Source: Ottowia massiliensis
GTDB lineage: Bacteria > Pseudomonadota > Gammaproteobacteria > Burkholderiales > Burkholderiaceae_C
Reading direction: 5' to 3'
DNA length: 64,000 nucleotides
NCBI RefSeq assembly: GCF_900240305.1
Contig: NZ_LT964854.1
Span: 62,001 to 126,000 of the forward strand
Positions 44,966 through 53,577 of the stretch are shown here, piece after piece. Below the pieces are notes generated by a model. That model saw only the letters and a list, made by a program, of their open reading frames with translations. It did no database searches and was not told the origin of the DNA. How positions within the stretch are numbered: the stretch's first letter is position 1; the number at the start of each line of letters is the position of its first letter. A program made the translations under genes and the position numbers.

Positions 44966-45055
44966 CATCAAAGAAGGGAGCAAATTCGATGGGTCAAAAA
45001 AGCCTTTTAGCGCCCGTTTGGCGGGGAGGTCATGCTATGAATCAAGGAGTGGGGA
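44966..45055 (+). repeat. Repeat A copy 10 (degenerate, between two permease genes)
   Basis: It has the left end CAAATTCGATGGGTC, a changed core (GGCGGGGAGGTCATGCTATG) and a right end ATCAAGGAGT. It lies in the 204-base gap between the permease genes. Confidence 0.6.
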
Positions 45056-45164
45056 AAGCCCCGCCGCCTGCCCCTTTTTCTGCCTCTTTTTCTGCCTCTT
45101 TCACTGGCTTTGCCCACGGCAAGGCCGCCAGCGGCCCGCGCGCGCAGCGCCTCCGGCATCCGTC

Positions 45165-46037
45165 ATGACCGCCACTTTCTCTTTCCTGCTCGCTCCCCTG
45201 CAATACGACTTCATGCAGCACGCGCTGCTGCTGGCCGCGCTGGCCGCCGTGCCGGCGGCGCTGCTGTCGTGCCTGCTCGTCGTCAAGGGCTACGCGCTGC
45301 TGGGCGACGCCATTTCGCACGCCGTCTTTCCGGGCGTGGTCATCGCCTACATGCTCGGCCTGCCCGTGGCCGCTGGCGCTTTCGTGGCCGGGCTGCTGTG
45401 CGCCACGCTCACCGGCTACCTGCACACCCGCAGCCGCGTGCGGCAGGACACGCTCATGGGCGTGGTGTTTTCCGGCATGTTCGCCCTGGGCCTGCTGCTG
45501 CATGCGTGGATACGCAGCAGCGTGCACCTGGACCACATTCTTTTGGGCGACTTGCTTGGCGCGGCCGCGCCGGAGCTGCTGCAAAGCGCCGCCGTCGCCC
45601 TGCTCGTGGCCGCCGCCCTGGCGCTGAAGTGGCGCGATCTGCTGCTGCACGCCTTTGACCCCGTGCAGGCGCGCGTCAGCGGCCTGAACACCGCCGCGCT
45701 GCACTACGGCCTGCTGGCCGCCGTCTCGCTGACCGTTGTGGCCTCGCTGCAAGCCGTGGGGCTGATTCTTGCCATCGCCCTGCTCATCGTGCCGGGGGCC
45801 ACCGCCTTGCTGCTGGCGCGCACCTTTGGCCGCATGCTGTGCCTCTCGTGCGCCGCCGCCGTGCTCTGCTCCGTGCTGGGCGTGTATCTCAGCTTCTTTC
45901 TCGACAGCGCCCCCGCGCCCACCATTGCCGTGCTGCTGGGCCTGGCCTTCACGGCCGCCTTTGCCCGCTCGCTCTGGCAGGCCCGCGCCGCCCGGCGCGG
46001 CAACGCCCCGGCCAGCGCGGCCCGCCAAGGCGTTTGA
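45165..46037 (+). CDS. Mn/Zn/Fe ABC transporter, permease 2 (SitD-like)
   Basis: Second ABC-3 permease with GDAISHAVFPGVV and LLIVPGATALLLARTF, homologous to the first. ATG 45165 gives 290 residues. The longer frame upstream runs back into the repeat copy and is doubtful. Sit-type systems use two permeases, so this completes a four-component importer for Mn or Fe. Confidence 0.9.
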   Translation: MTATFSFLLAPLQYDFMQHALLLAALAAVPAALLSCLLVVKGYALLGDAISHAVFPGVVIAYMLGLPVAAGAFVAGLLCATLTGYLHTRSRVRQDTLMGVVFSGMFALGLLLHAWIRSSVHLDHILLGDLLGAAAPELLQSAAVALLVAAALALKWRDLLLHAFDPVQARVSGLNTAALHYGLLAAVSLTVVASLQAVGLILAIALLIVPGATALLLARTFGRMLCLSCAAAVLCSVLGVYLSFFLDSAPAPTIAVLLGLAFTAAFARSLWQARAARRGNAPASAARQGV

Positions 46038-46140
46038 GAACCTGGCCGCGTTCTGGCCATGAGGGGCAGCCAGCCTGAAATGCGCGCCGGGTAGGCGGGC
46101 TGAATGGGCCGCGCTCATTTCTCTCCTGATTTCGCCTCTG

Positions 46141-46230
46141 GATTAGCTCCTCGATTCATAGCAAGAGGTCCTGGTGGAAGCTGCGGCAAATAGCATTTTC
46201 GGCCCCATGAATCCGCTCCTTTTTCTGATG
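46141..46230 (-). repeat. Repeat A copy 11
   Basis: Inverted, diverged copy in the gap between the importer and the TonB receptor. It holds CATAGCAAGAGGTCCTGGTG. Confidence 0.6.
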
Positions 46231-46475
46231 CAATCCGCCATCCGAATTCGACCCTTGGCGCAAGCCGTGCTGGCGCGCTTCAGGAACGAGCCTGTACGCC
46301 GCTGACCGCACGGCAGCCCTGCTGGCCGCCAATCAGGCCATTCATCAAGCCATCAAGCATTAAGCGAGCCGCTGGCGCTGTCCGCGCCGCGCCAGCAACA
46401 CAAAAAATAACCTTGCACGTCAGATTTACATCAAGAAAAAATATGATTCAAATTTTCAATCACTCTCATTCGCTC
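46231..46475. other. Rest of the gap before the TonB receptor
   Basis: No gene is called. A short frame ends at TAA 46361 (ALLAANQAIHQAIKH) and could be a gene remnant. A Fur-like site lies at 46452-46470. Confidence 0.4.
46452..46470. promoter_or_regulatory. Candidate Fur box before the TonB receptor
   Basis: ATTTTCAATCACTCTCATT, read on the other strand as AATGAGAGTGATTGAAAAT, resembles the 19-base Fur consensus AATGAGAATnATTnTCATT at most positions. Iron-responsive control fits a siderophore receptor. Confidence 0.4.
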
Positions 46476-48650
46476 ATGCATATGAACTCTTCGCTTCTTT
46501 TTTCCCGCCTTTCGGGCGTGACGCTGGCCGTGCTGGCGCTGATGGCCGCCTCTGCACAAGCGCAGCAGGCGCAGCGCGCAGAACCTGCCGGCAAGGCGCG
46601 CGCGGCAGCCCAGGCCGCTCTCGCTGAAAACGAACCGGCCGAAGACGAATACGAAGCCACCATGCCCACGGTGTATGTCACGGGCACATCGGAAAACAGC
46701 GTGACCAAGGGCTATATCGGCTATGACCAGGCCGAAGTCACGCGCAACCAGCTCACCATCAAGGAAACGCCGCAGGCCGTGGACGTGCTGGACATCCAGA
46801 AAAACAAGAACTACGGCACCAACGACCTCAGCTCCATTCTGGAAGGCAACGCGGGCATTGACGCCACGTATGACATGCGCGGCGAAAGCATCAAGATTCG
46901 CGGCTTCTCCGCCGACGCCAGCGACATCTACCGCGACGGCATCCGCGAAAGCGGCCAGGTGCGCCGCTCCACGGCCAACATCGAACGCGTGGAAATTCTC
47001 AAAGGCCCCTCTTCCGTGCTGTATGGCCGCAGCAGCGGCGGCGGCGTGATCAACATGGTCAGCAAGTTCGCCAACTTCACGCAGCGGCGCACCGTGGGCC
47101 TGGCCTACGGCTCCTGGGCCAACCGCAGCGCCACGGTCGATATCAACCAGGTCATCAACCCGAACGTGGCCGTGCGCCTGACGGGCGAAGCCAGCGAAGC
47201 CAACTCCTTCCGCTCCACCGTGAACACGCGCGGCCGCATGCTCTCGCCCAGCGTCACCGTGCGCGCGGGCAATCTTTCATGGACGGGCCAATACACCTGG
47301 GACAGCGCCCGCCGCGTGCCCGACCGTAACCCCGAGCGCCACGTGTATGAGCAAATGGGCCTGTCCTGGCGGCGGGGCTTTGCCCGCCCGGGCGACTTCG
47401 TCAAAGACGACTTGAGCGTGCTGCGCTCTGACCTGGCCTGGGCCATCAACGGCAGCTGGGACCTGCGCTGGCAGCTGGCGCACCGCAGCGCCTCGCAAGA
47501 CTTCGACCACTACTTTGGCGGCACATACAACGCCGCCACGCGCCTGCTGGGCCAGAACTACGCCTGGCAGGAAACGGCCAACAAAACCCTCAGCAGCGCC
47601 CTCACGCTCAACGGCCGCTTTGCCACCGGCGCCATCGAGCACAAGCTCACGGCAGGGCTGGACTGGTCGCGCGAAAAACGCGACCCGCTCTTGAGCACCC
47701 GGCGCGACCAGCCCATCAACCCCTTCGCCGCGCCCGACACCTGGGGCCGCCTCAATCCGCGTCCGGCCGCCACGATCGACAACCATCACCGCGCCCACTC
47801 CTCCGGCCTGTTCGTGCAAGACCTCATCAGCCTGCGCCCCGACGTGAAAGTGCTCGTAGGCGGCCGCCACGACCGCTACAAATTCCGCTCCACCAACATC
47901 CGCAAGCAAAGCAGCGGATACGACGGCAGCACCTTCAGCCCCAACGTCGGCGTGGTGTGGGACATCAACGCCGACCACACCGTCTATGCCGCCTGGAACC
48001 GCAGCTTCGCCCCTTACGGCGGCAACGGCTATCTGACCGTGGACGCCACCGCCAACCCCGCCACCTTCAACACCGACCCCGAACAATCGCGCCAGATTGA
48101 AGTGGGCGTCAAAAGCGACTGGCTGGACCGCAAGCTCAGCACCACGCTGTCCGTCTACAACCTGGAGCACACCAACATCCGCTACCGCCCCGACCCCAAC
48201 GACCTCACCCGCTGGGCCGTGCGCGGCAAAGAGCGCTCGCGCGGCGTCGAACTCAACGTCATGGGCCGCGTGCACCCGCAATGGTTCGTGCGCGGCTCGC
48301 TGGGCCTGATGTCCGCCAAGATCGTTGAAAACCGCCAAAACCGCGCCGAAGAAGGCCGCTACCTGACCAACACCGCCCGCATCAATGGCAACTTGTTCGT
48401 GCGCTACGCCCCGCGCCCCTGGTTCGCCGAAGCGGGCCTGACGCACATCGGCAAGCGCTACTACTACGATAAAAACGAAGAACACGGCCTGCCCGCCTTC
48501 ACCCGGCTGGACGCGCTGGTCGGCTACAGCGCCGCGCCCTGGAACTTCACCCTGGCCCTGCAAAACGTGACCAACAAAAAATACTGGCGCTCCAACGCCA
48601 TGCCCGGCTCGCCGCGCGCCGTCATGCTCAAGGCCAGCTACGAGTTCTGA
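46476..48650 (+). CDS. TonB-dependent siderophore receptor
   Basis: Outer-membrane beta-barrel receptor for a ferric siderophore. A signal (VTLAVLALMAASAQAQ) precedes the TonB-box area near PTVYVTG. The plug domain contains EILKGPSSVLYGRSSGGG, and the barrel ends in the aromatic C-terminus ASYEF. Length (724 residues) suits FhuA/FcuA-like receptors. ATG 46476 (MHMNSS) has no visible ribosome-binding site. ATG 46443 is the alternative and would swallow the Fur-like site. It follows the metal ABC importer, so the region reads as metal acquisition. Confidence 0.92.
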   Translation: MHMNSSLLFSRLSGVTLAVLALMAASAQAQQAQRAEPAGKARAAAQAALAENEPAEDEYEATMPTVYVTGTSENSVTKGYIGYDQAEVTRNQLTIKETPQAVDVLDIQKNKNYGTNDLSSILEGNAGIDATYDMRGESIKIRGFSADASDIYRDGIRESGQVRRSTANIERVEILKGPSSVLYGRSSGGGVINMVSKFANFTQRRTVGLAYGSWANRSATVDINQVINPNVAVRLTGEASEANSFRSTVNTRGRMLSPSVTVRAGNLSWTGQYTWDSARRVPDRNPERHVYEQMGLSWRRGFARPGDFVKDDLSVLRSDLAWAINGSWDLRWQLAHRSASQDFDHYFGGTYNAATRLLGQNYAWQETANKTLSSALTLNGRFATGAIEHKLTAGLDWSREKRDPLLSTRRDQPINPFAAPDTWGRLNPRPAATIDNHHRAHSSGLFVQDLISLRPDVKVLVGGRHDRYKFRSTNIRKQSSGYDGSTFSPNVGVVWDINADHTVYAAWNRSFAPYGGNGYLTVDATANPATFNTDPEQSRQIEVGVKSDWLDRKLSTTLSVYNLEHTNIRYRPDPNDLTRWAVRGKERSRGVELNVMGRVHPQWFVRGSLGLMSAKIVENRQNRAEEGRYLTNTARINGNLFVRYAPRPWFAEAGLTHIGKRYYYDKNEEHGLPAFTRLDALVGYSAAPWNFTLALQNVTNKKYWRSNAMPGSPRAVMLKASYEF

Positions 48651-48718
48651 AAGCCCGTTCAGCGCCTTCTGCTCATGAGTGCCTGGAAAGCCAAGGGGAT
48701 GAACCGCAAGCTGGTGTC

Positions 48719-48868
48719 AAGAACCCGTTCATGATCTGGCCATGAAGGGTGAAAGAGCAAATCGGAATGGGCTGCAAGCAAGCCTTGCAGCTTGCTGAAG
48801 ATCGGCAAGCTCCAAAAGCGCCCGAGGCCGCACTTTCCAATCCCACGGCCGGACTTTGAACAAGCTCT
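48719..48868 (+). repeat. Repeat B copy 5 (best-preserved ends)
   Basis: The left end AGAACCCGTTCATGATCTGG and the right end GACTTTGAACAAGCTCT form imperfect terminal inverted repeats of ~22 bases. The body carries CTTGCTGAAGATCGGCAAGC. It lies downstream of the TonB receptor. Confidence 0.65.
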
Positions 48869-49460
48869 TGCTGGAACGGGGGCGAACGAAGTTTTTGTCT
48901 CATCACAGATTCGCTTCTGTTTTCAATACGCCCAAGCGACGCTGGGCCGCATGGCGCTCCGGCTGCGAGACATCCAATCCTCGTCTCATGACCTCGCATT
49001 TCGTTTCGCGCCGTATTTCGCTCCTTTATTCATAGCTGGATATCCTGGAGCAATCAGCGCAAGAAGGCATTTCTGCCCCCCAAATCCGCTCTCGTTCTGA
49101 TACGAGAAAACGAAAGCAGAGACAGACGGCAAGCGTGGGCCGCCGCTTGAGTTCCGCATGTCTTTGCCTGCGAGAACTGGTGCCGCACTGCGGCGCGGGT
49201 GATGCCATTTGTTTCGTACGGAGAAATTTGCGCGGAGAAATTGTTTTCAAAATTTCTGACCGCGCGGCAATCCGCTTTTTTGATTCTGGGCGCAGATCAT
49301 TCCCGTTTTTCCAAAACAAAAAGTGCGGCAATAAGCGCAGACGCTCGTGTCAATTGCGTTTTTTCGCGATTCATGGCTTTTTGACTGTGGTTTGCACGGC
49401 TTTGGCGCTTATCTTGATGCGGGTATGCTCGTTCGCGTCATTCAGCGCTCTTTTTGCGTC
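48869..49460. other. Gap between TonB receptor and the 49461 gene
   Basis: Apart from repeat A copy 12 the stretch holds no gene I can support. The part from 49200 to 49350 is AT-richer (TTTCAAAATTTCTGACC) and may hold a promoter, though no clear hexamers were seen. Confidence 0.4.
49014..49103 (-). repeat. Repeat A copy 12 (degenerate)
   Basis: Inverted copy with CTCCTTTATTCATAGC and a changed core (GGATATCCTGGAGC). Confidence 0.55.
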
Positions 49461-50828
49461 ATGCCCATTTCTCTTCGCTCCCTATTGCTACTGGCTCCCC
49501 TGCTTTGCGCCGCCCAAGCCCAGGCGCAAGCGCCCGCGCAGGAGCTTGCACCCTGCGCGGCCGATGCCTACACGGGTAAGGAACTGCGCTCGCACAACGG
49601 CAGCGCTGCCGATCTGAGCTGGTACCGCCGCGTGCGGGCTGAACCAACGGCACAGGGCTGCCTGCGCTACGTGCTGCGCGCCGCGCCGCGCGCGGGGGTG
49701 TTTGACAGCATCGCGCCCGTGCCGCTGGGCGGCGCGGCAATGGGTTTTGAGGCCGTGCGGGACGGCCAGCGCCGCCTGTTCAGTCCGCATGGGCAGGATT
49801 TGCTGGGCGAGTCTTACAGCCAGCCGCTGCGCATTGCACTGCCGGCCTTGCCCGCCAGCGCCTGGCAAAACGGCCGCTATGCCGGGCAGGGGCAGCCGCC
49901 CGCCGCGCTCACGCTGGCGCTAGGCGATGCCCGGCGGGGCACGGTTTTCATGCGCGTGCAGCAAGGCCGCGTGGTGGCCCGCAGCGCCTGGCTGGCCGCA
50001 CCGGCTGAAAGCGGCCTGGCTCGCAGCCACCCCGTGCCTGCGGCGTCTGGCCTGCAACCGGTGGCCAACATGCAAGGCGCAGTCGGCCTGTTGGCGCTGG
50101 CAACCCTGCGCGAGACCGTACCCATGCGCTACGCCGCCGTGGGAGCACTGCCTGAAAGCGGGCAGCCGCAAAAAATCTGGCTGCTGCTGGCCCAGCGCCC
50201 CGCCGGAAGCGGTGAGGAAGAAAGCGGCGAGAAAAGTAGCGAAGAAAGCGGCCTCATCGAATTTTTCCTGCCCGATGGCCGCCCCATCACCACCCTGCCC
50301 GCCGCGCAAGATGTACATGACGCTCGCACGCAAGACGGCCAGCGCCGCTACCTGGCCTTGCAAGACCGCACGGGCGGCACGTGCCACTACCTCTCGCCCA
50401 CGCTGCAACCCCTGCTGGCGGGCGGCGTGCCCGCTGCGGCAGACAAGCCCTGCCCTGCCCTGCGCGAAGGCCAGCCCCTGCGCTTTACCGATGCCGCAGG
50501 CCGCACGCTGCGCTACAGCTACACGCCGCAAAATGGCCTCACGCCGCTGGGCGAGCCGCTGCCAGGCGCGCTCGTGGCGCAAAACGCCAACCACTTCATG
50601 CTGCGGCTGGACGCCAGCAGCAAAGACGAAGCGGCCAACAGCCCCCGCTACATGGCCTACGACGACAGCGGCACGCCCATGCCCGACGCCGTTGGCTTTG
50701 ACGGCTTTGAAGACCAAGGCTGCGGCGCATGGCGCGTGCTGCGCGACGGCCAGTGGCGCTTCTTCACCGAAGGCGGCCTGTTGCCCGACCGCGAAGCCCC
50801 GGTGGCCGGGTGCAGCGCCGGGCGCTGA
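49461..50828 (+). CDS. Hypothetical secreted protein with a WG-repeat-like end
   Basis: A 455-residue protein I do not recognise. It has a clear Sec signal (LRSLLLLAPLLCAAQAQAQ) and is then soluble and presumably periplasmic. Seven to eight cysteines are spread along the mature part. The C-terminal WRVLRDGQWRFFTEGGLLP and GLIEFFLPDGRPITTL resemble WG-type beta repeats. A Gly/Ser/Glu stretch lies near residue 260. The frame is open upstream, but ATG 49461 puts the signal first. Isolated between repeats. Confidence 0.7.
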   Translation: MPISLRSLLLLAPLLCAAQAQAQAPAQELAPCAADAYTGKELRSHNGSAADLSWYRRVRAEPTAQGCLRYVLRAAPRAGVFDSIAPVPLGGAAMGFEAVRDGQRRLFSPHGQDLLGESYSQPLRIALPALPASAWQNGRYAGQGQPPAALTLALGDARRGTVFMRVQQGRVVARSAWLAAPAESGLARSHPVPAASGLQPVANMQGAVGLLALATLRETVPMRYAAVGALPESGQPQKIWLLLAQRPAGSGEEESGEKSSEESGLIEFFLPDGRPITTLPAAQDVHDARTQDGQRRYLALQDRTGGTCHYLSPTLQPLLAGGVPAAADKPCPALREGQPLRFTDAAGRTLRYSYTPQNGLTPLGEPLPGALVAQNANHFMLRLDASSKDEAANSPRYMAYDDSGTPMPDAVGFDGFEDQGCGAWRVLRDGQWRFFTEGGLLPDREAPVAGCSAGR

Positions 50829-50883
50829 AAGCTCGCCCGCAATCTGGCGCCGCAAAGGCGAAACAAGCGCGGTGCAGGCTGCG

Positions 50884-50972
50884 CTTTTAGCTCCTTTATC
50901 AATAGCATCATGTCCTAGTGAAGCCAGCGCAAAGCGGCATTTAAGCCCCTTGAATTTGCTCCTGTTTTTGAT
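50884..50972 (-). repeat. Repeat A copy 13
   Basis: Inverted full-length copy with AATAGCATCATGTCCTAGTG and GAATTTGCTCCTGTTTTTGA. Confidence 0.85.
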
Positions 50973-51092
50973 GTATCTGGGCAGGAAGCAGCATTCCTGG
51001 CAGCGCGCATCGGATCCGCACTGTGAGCGCCTACCTGCCGCACCTTGGACGATCGTAGGCCGCCTGTGGAATAGATGCGGATGCGTCTGAAG
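50973..51092. other. Gap before the IS remnant
   Basis: I see nothing recognisable in these 120 bases. Confidence 0.4.
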
Positions 51093-51250
51093 TCAGTGTT
51101 TCATGGCCTGCATCGGCGTTTTGCTCTTGAGCACTGACCTTTGATGAGCCGATACGCCATGCCCAGCGCTTGGCACAGCCGGTCGGTGAACTGTTTGTCG
51201 TTGTCGCTCAGCAGCTTGTTGAGCTTGATCGGGCAGGCCTTGTGCAATGC
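51093..51250 (-). pseudogene. IS481-family transposase remnant
   Basis: The minus strand reads ACPIKLNKLLSDNDKQFTDR in one frame, then VLKSKTPMQAMKH and a stop in another. In IS481 transposases the first is the region around the second catalytic aspartate (LTDNGKQFTDR) and the second is the C-terminal end (KTPMQALK). The ~100 residues that should lie between them, with the catalytic Glu, are missing. It is a dead fragment with no terminal repeats left. It sits beside two unrecognised genes. Confidence 0.65.
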
Positions 51251-51337
51251 CTAAATGAATCTCGCCCAGACAAATAGTGAACAAGACGCCCGCCGTCTGG
51301 ATCCGCCTGTTGGCGGATGAAGCCGCAACGGCCTCTC

Positions 51338-52516
51338 TCAATGTTCTGAAACCTGTATCAGCGCCACCAATTGCGAATCCAGCTCCTGCACCTGGTTTTT
51401 GTAATGCTCGCGCGCGGCCTGGTTGCCCGCCGCGTTGTGCCAGGCGGCTATCAAGCGCTGGCGGGTGCGCTGGCAGCGGGACTCCACGTTTTCAATGGGT
51501 TTATATTGCTGGCGTGGCAATGCCCCAACGCTCTCCATCATGAGCTGGCAGTGGCGCTGGCTCCATTGCAAACGCCGTTGCGTGCCCTGCGCCGCCAGTT
51601 CAGAAGAAGCGCCTTCCTGCTGCATTTGCTGCAAGCGTTTCCATGCCGATTCCACAATACGCGGACGGTAATAGACTGCAGCATTGGCACGACCGCCTAT
51701 CTGAATCCGGCCGCCGCGATATTCAGAAGGGAAATAAACTGTCAGCACTTCGCCGCCGAACAGAAAGCTGGCCATGCAGTTTAAATATGAGCGGTTTCTC
51801 ATGGAATCCCTGCAATGGAATACCACGTCATGGTATTGCGTATGGTTCCGGTCGGAAAAAAGGTTTTGCCAAAAGCCTGGCGGCGACATGCAATGCGCAT
51901 TGCCTGCATCCAAGATTGCCACGCCTTCTCCATCATCAGGGATGCCGTGTTCCCGGTTCAGTTTCTTCAGGATATTCGGATTGCAAATCCAGCCCAGCCA
52001 CTGCCGCTGCCCCCTGATTTCAGCAGTAACGAAACGGCCCCATTGATAAAAATGACTGGCCACGCGGTAGGCTTCGCCTTGCTCGTCCCTGTCTTTGCGT
52101 ATGCCTAGCGTCGTGCGGCCGCCCGTGTAGATGGCTTCCACGACTGCGTCATCGCTGTTGCCTTCGTAAACTGAGTAGTCCGCGTGCAAACAAACGGGTT
52201 GCAAAACCTCCACGAGGGAGCTGCCATGTTGCAAACCGCAGGTGTTTTCCACACGCTCGCCCGGAAAATCCTGCTCGGCTGGCCATGACAGCCTGAGGCC
52301 GGGAAAAGAACCTGTCCGTTTTTTCACGTCCACCGCCGGCATTCCGTAAAAACTGGCTTCATCCGCAAAGGCAAGCTCCACGCGGTCAATCGATATGCCT
52401 TCCGGAAAGCTGGGCGAAGTGAAAACGACACGCTCCCCAAGATCCTTGAATTCCAGTTTCTTGAAAAACTCATCGTCATGCGGCGTGCTCTGGAATATTT
52501 CCGGGCCTTTTGCCAT
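51338..52516 (-). CDS. Hypothetical protein, unknown family
   Basis: A 392-residue soluble protein I do not recognise, with no signal or membrane segment. The first ~260 residues look beta-rich (GLRLSWPAEQDFPGERV, EAIYTGGRTTLGIRKD). The end is a long helix with many Gln and Arg (RLQQMQQEGASSELAAQ). Base composition is less GC-rich than its neighbours. AAGG lies six bases before ATG 52516. Its 3' end meets the IS remnant, so it may have come with a mobile element. Confidence 0.68.
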   Translation of the reverse strand: MAKGPEIFQSTPHDDEFFKKLEFKDLGERVVFTSPSFPEGISIDRVELAFADEASFYGMPAVDVKKRTGSFPGLRLSWPAEQDFPGERVENTCGLQHGSSLVEVLQPVCLHADYSVYEGNSDDAVVEAIYTGGRTTLGIRKDRDEQGEAYRVASHFYQWGRFVTAEIRGQRQWLGWICNPNILKKLNREHGIPDDGEGVAILDAGNAHCMSPPGFWQNLFSDRNHTQYHDVVFHCRDSMRNRSYLNCMASFLFGGEVLTVYFPSEYRGGRIQIGGRANAAVYYRPRIVESAWKRLQQMQQEGASSELAAQGTQRRLQWSQRHCQLMMESVGALPRQQYKPIENVESRCQRTRQRLIAAWHNAAGNQAAREHYKNQVQELDSQLVALIQVSEH

Positions 52517-52575
52517 CTCTGCCTTCTGTAGAATTATCTCTTTTTCTGATAGCCACTTTCAGTGATTATCGAACG

Positions 52576-52622
52576 GGGCATGCCTTGCCAAGCCATCCGG
52601 ATTCGCTCTTTTCTCAGGGCGG
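52576..52622 (-). repeat. Partial repeat B copy
   Basis: CATCCGGATTCGCTCTTTTC is the reverse complement of the repeat B segment AAAGAGCGAATCGGGATG. Only ~45 bases are left. It lies just downstream of fnr. Confidence 0.45.
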
Positions 52623-52634
52623 CCGCAGCCTGCC

Positions 52635-53354
52635 TCACCGGCAGGCTGATGCATTGACGATGCTGCGCAGACCCGCCGTGTTGAGGATGCGCACGTGGCG
52701 CTGCTTGACTTGCACCAGCCCCTCTTCCACGAAGCGCGAGAAAGTGCGGCTGACGGTTTCCAGCTTCAGGCCCAGGTAGCTGCCGATTTCCTCACGCGTC
52801 ATGCGCAGCACCAGCTCGCTTTGCGAAAAGCCCCGCGCGTGCAGGCGCTGCACCAGGTTGAGCAGGAAGGTGGCCAGGCGCTCTTCGGCGCGCATGCTGC
52901 CCAGCAGCAGCATCACGCCGTGTTCGCGCACGATTTCGCGGCTGAGGATTTTGTGCACGTGCGATTGCAAGGCTGGCACTTCGCGCGAGAGCACCTCAAT
53001 ACGGTCAAAGGGCATGACGCAGACCTCGGCGTCTTCCAGCGCAATGGCGTCGCAGGTGTGGCGGTCGCCCACGATACCGTCCAGCCCGATGATTTCGCCT
53101 GCCATCTGAAAGCCAGTGACCTGGTTGCGCCCGTCTTCAGTGAGGATGCAGGTTTTGAAGAAGCCGGTGCGTATGGCGTAGAGCGCCGTGAAGGGCGCGC
53201 CGTTGTTGAACAGCGCCGCGCCGCGCTTGACCTTGCGGCGCGTGGCCACCAGCTCGTCGAGCTTGCGCGCTTCAGCCTCTGACAAGCCGCTGGGCAAACA
53301 CAGTTCGCGCAAATTGCAGTTGGAGCAGGCGACTTTGTAAGGGGGCGGCGGCAT
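52635..53354 (-). CDS. fnr: FNR/ANR-type oxygen-sensing regulator
   Basis: Crp/Fnr-family transcription factor that holds a 4Fe-4S cluster only without oxygen. Three N-terminal cysteines at 10, 13 and 19 (spacing C-x2-C-x5-C as in E. coli FNR) and Cys112 in EVCVMPF match C20, C23, C29 and C122 in spacing. The C-terminal helix-turn-helix EEIGSYLGLKLETVSRTF carries the E-SR residues that read the TTGAT half-site. ATG 53354 gives 239 residues. Divergent from hemN. Targets inside this window may include hemN and the phaC/exporter promoters. Confidence 0.93.
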   Translation of the reverse strand: MPPPPYKVACSNCNLRELCLPSGLSEAEARKLDELVATRRKVKRGAALFNNGAPFTALYAIRTGFFKTCILTEDGRNQVTGFQMAGEIIGLDGIVGDRHTCDAIALEDAEVCVMPFDRIEVLSREVPALQSHVHKILSREIVREHGVMLLLGSMRAEERLATFLLNLVQRLHARGFSQSELVLRMTREEIGSYLGLKLETVSRTFSRFVEEGLVQVKQRHVRILNTAGLRSIVNASACR

Positions 53355-53482
53355 GTGGGACAACAGCAAACCGCCACGCGGCGGTCAAATCCTGAAAGCG
53401 CGCGATTTTATGGCGGGCTTTTTTCACTCTTTTCGCACCTTTTTTCACCCTTTTGCCAAAAGCGGTACGGCGCTGGAGCGGA

Positions 53483-53496
53483 TTGACCGCAGTCAA
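53483..53496. promoter_or_regulatory. FNR-type palindrome between fnr and hemN
   Basis: TTGAC-CGCA-GTCAA is a perfect inverted repeat one base off per half from the FNR consensus TTGAT-N4-ATCAA. It lies 82 bases before the hemN start. Anaerobic HemN is a classical FNR/ANR target. Confidence 0.55.
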
Positions 53497-53577
53497 GGCG
53501 CGGAAAACAGCATCAAGGCACAGTAGCCGCTTGCCGTTTTGCACGGCGTTCAGGCAAGAAAAAAAGGATTTTCCGCG

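Noticed and set aside
46249..46363. Short frame ending ALLAANQAIHQAIKH
   Set aside because: It reads like a protein C-terminus, but no upstream part is visible and I cannot name a family. Too weak to list as a pseudogene.
49026..49331. Minus-strand frame of 101 codons
   Set aside because: It runs through repeat A copy 12 and has no supported start or homology.
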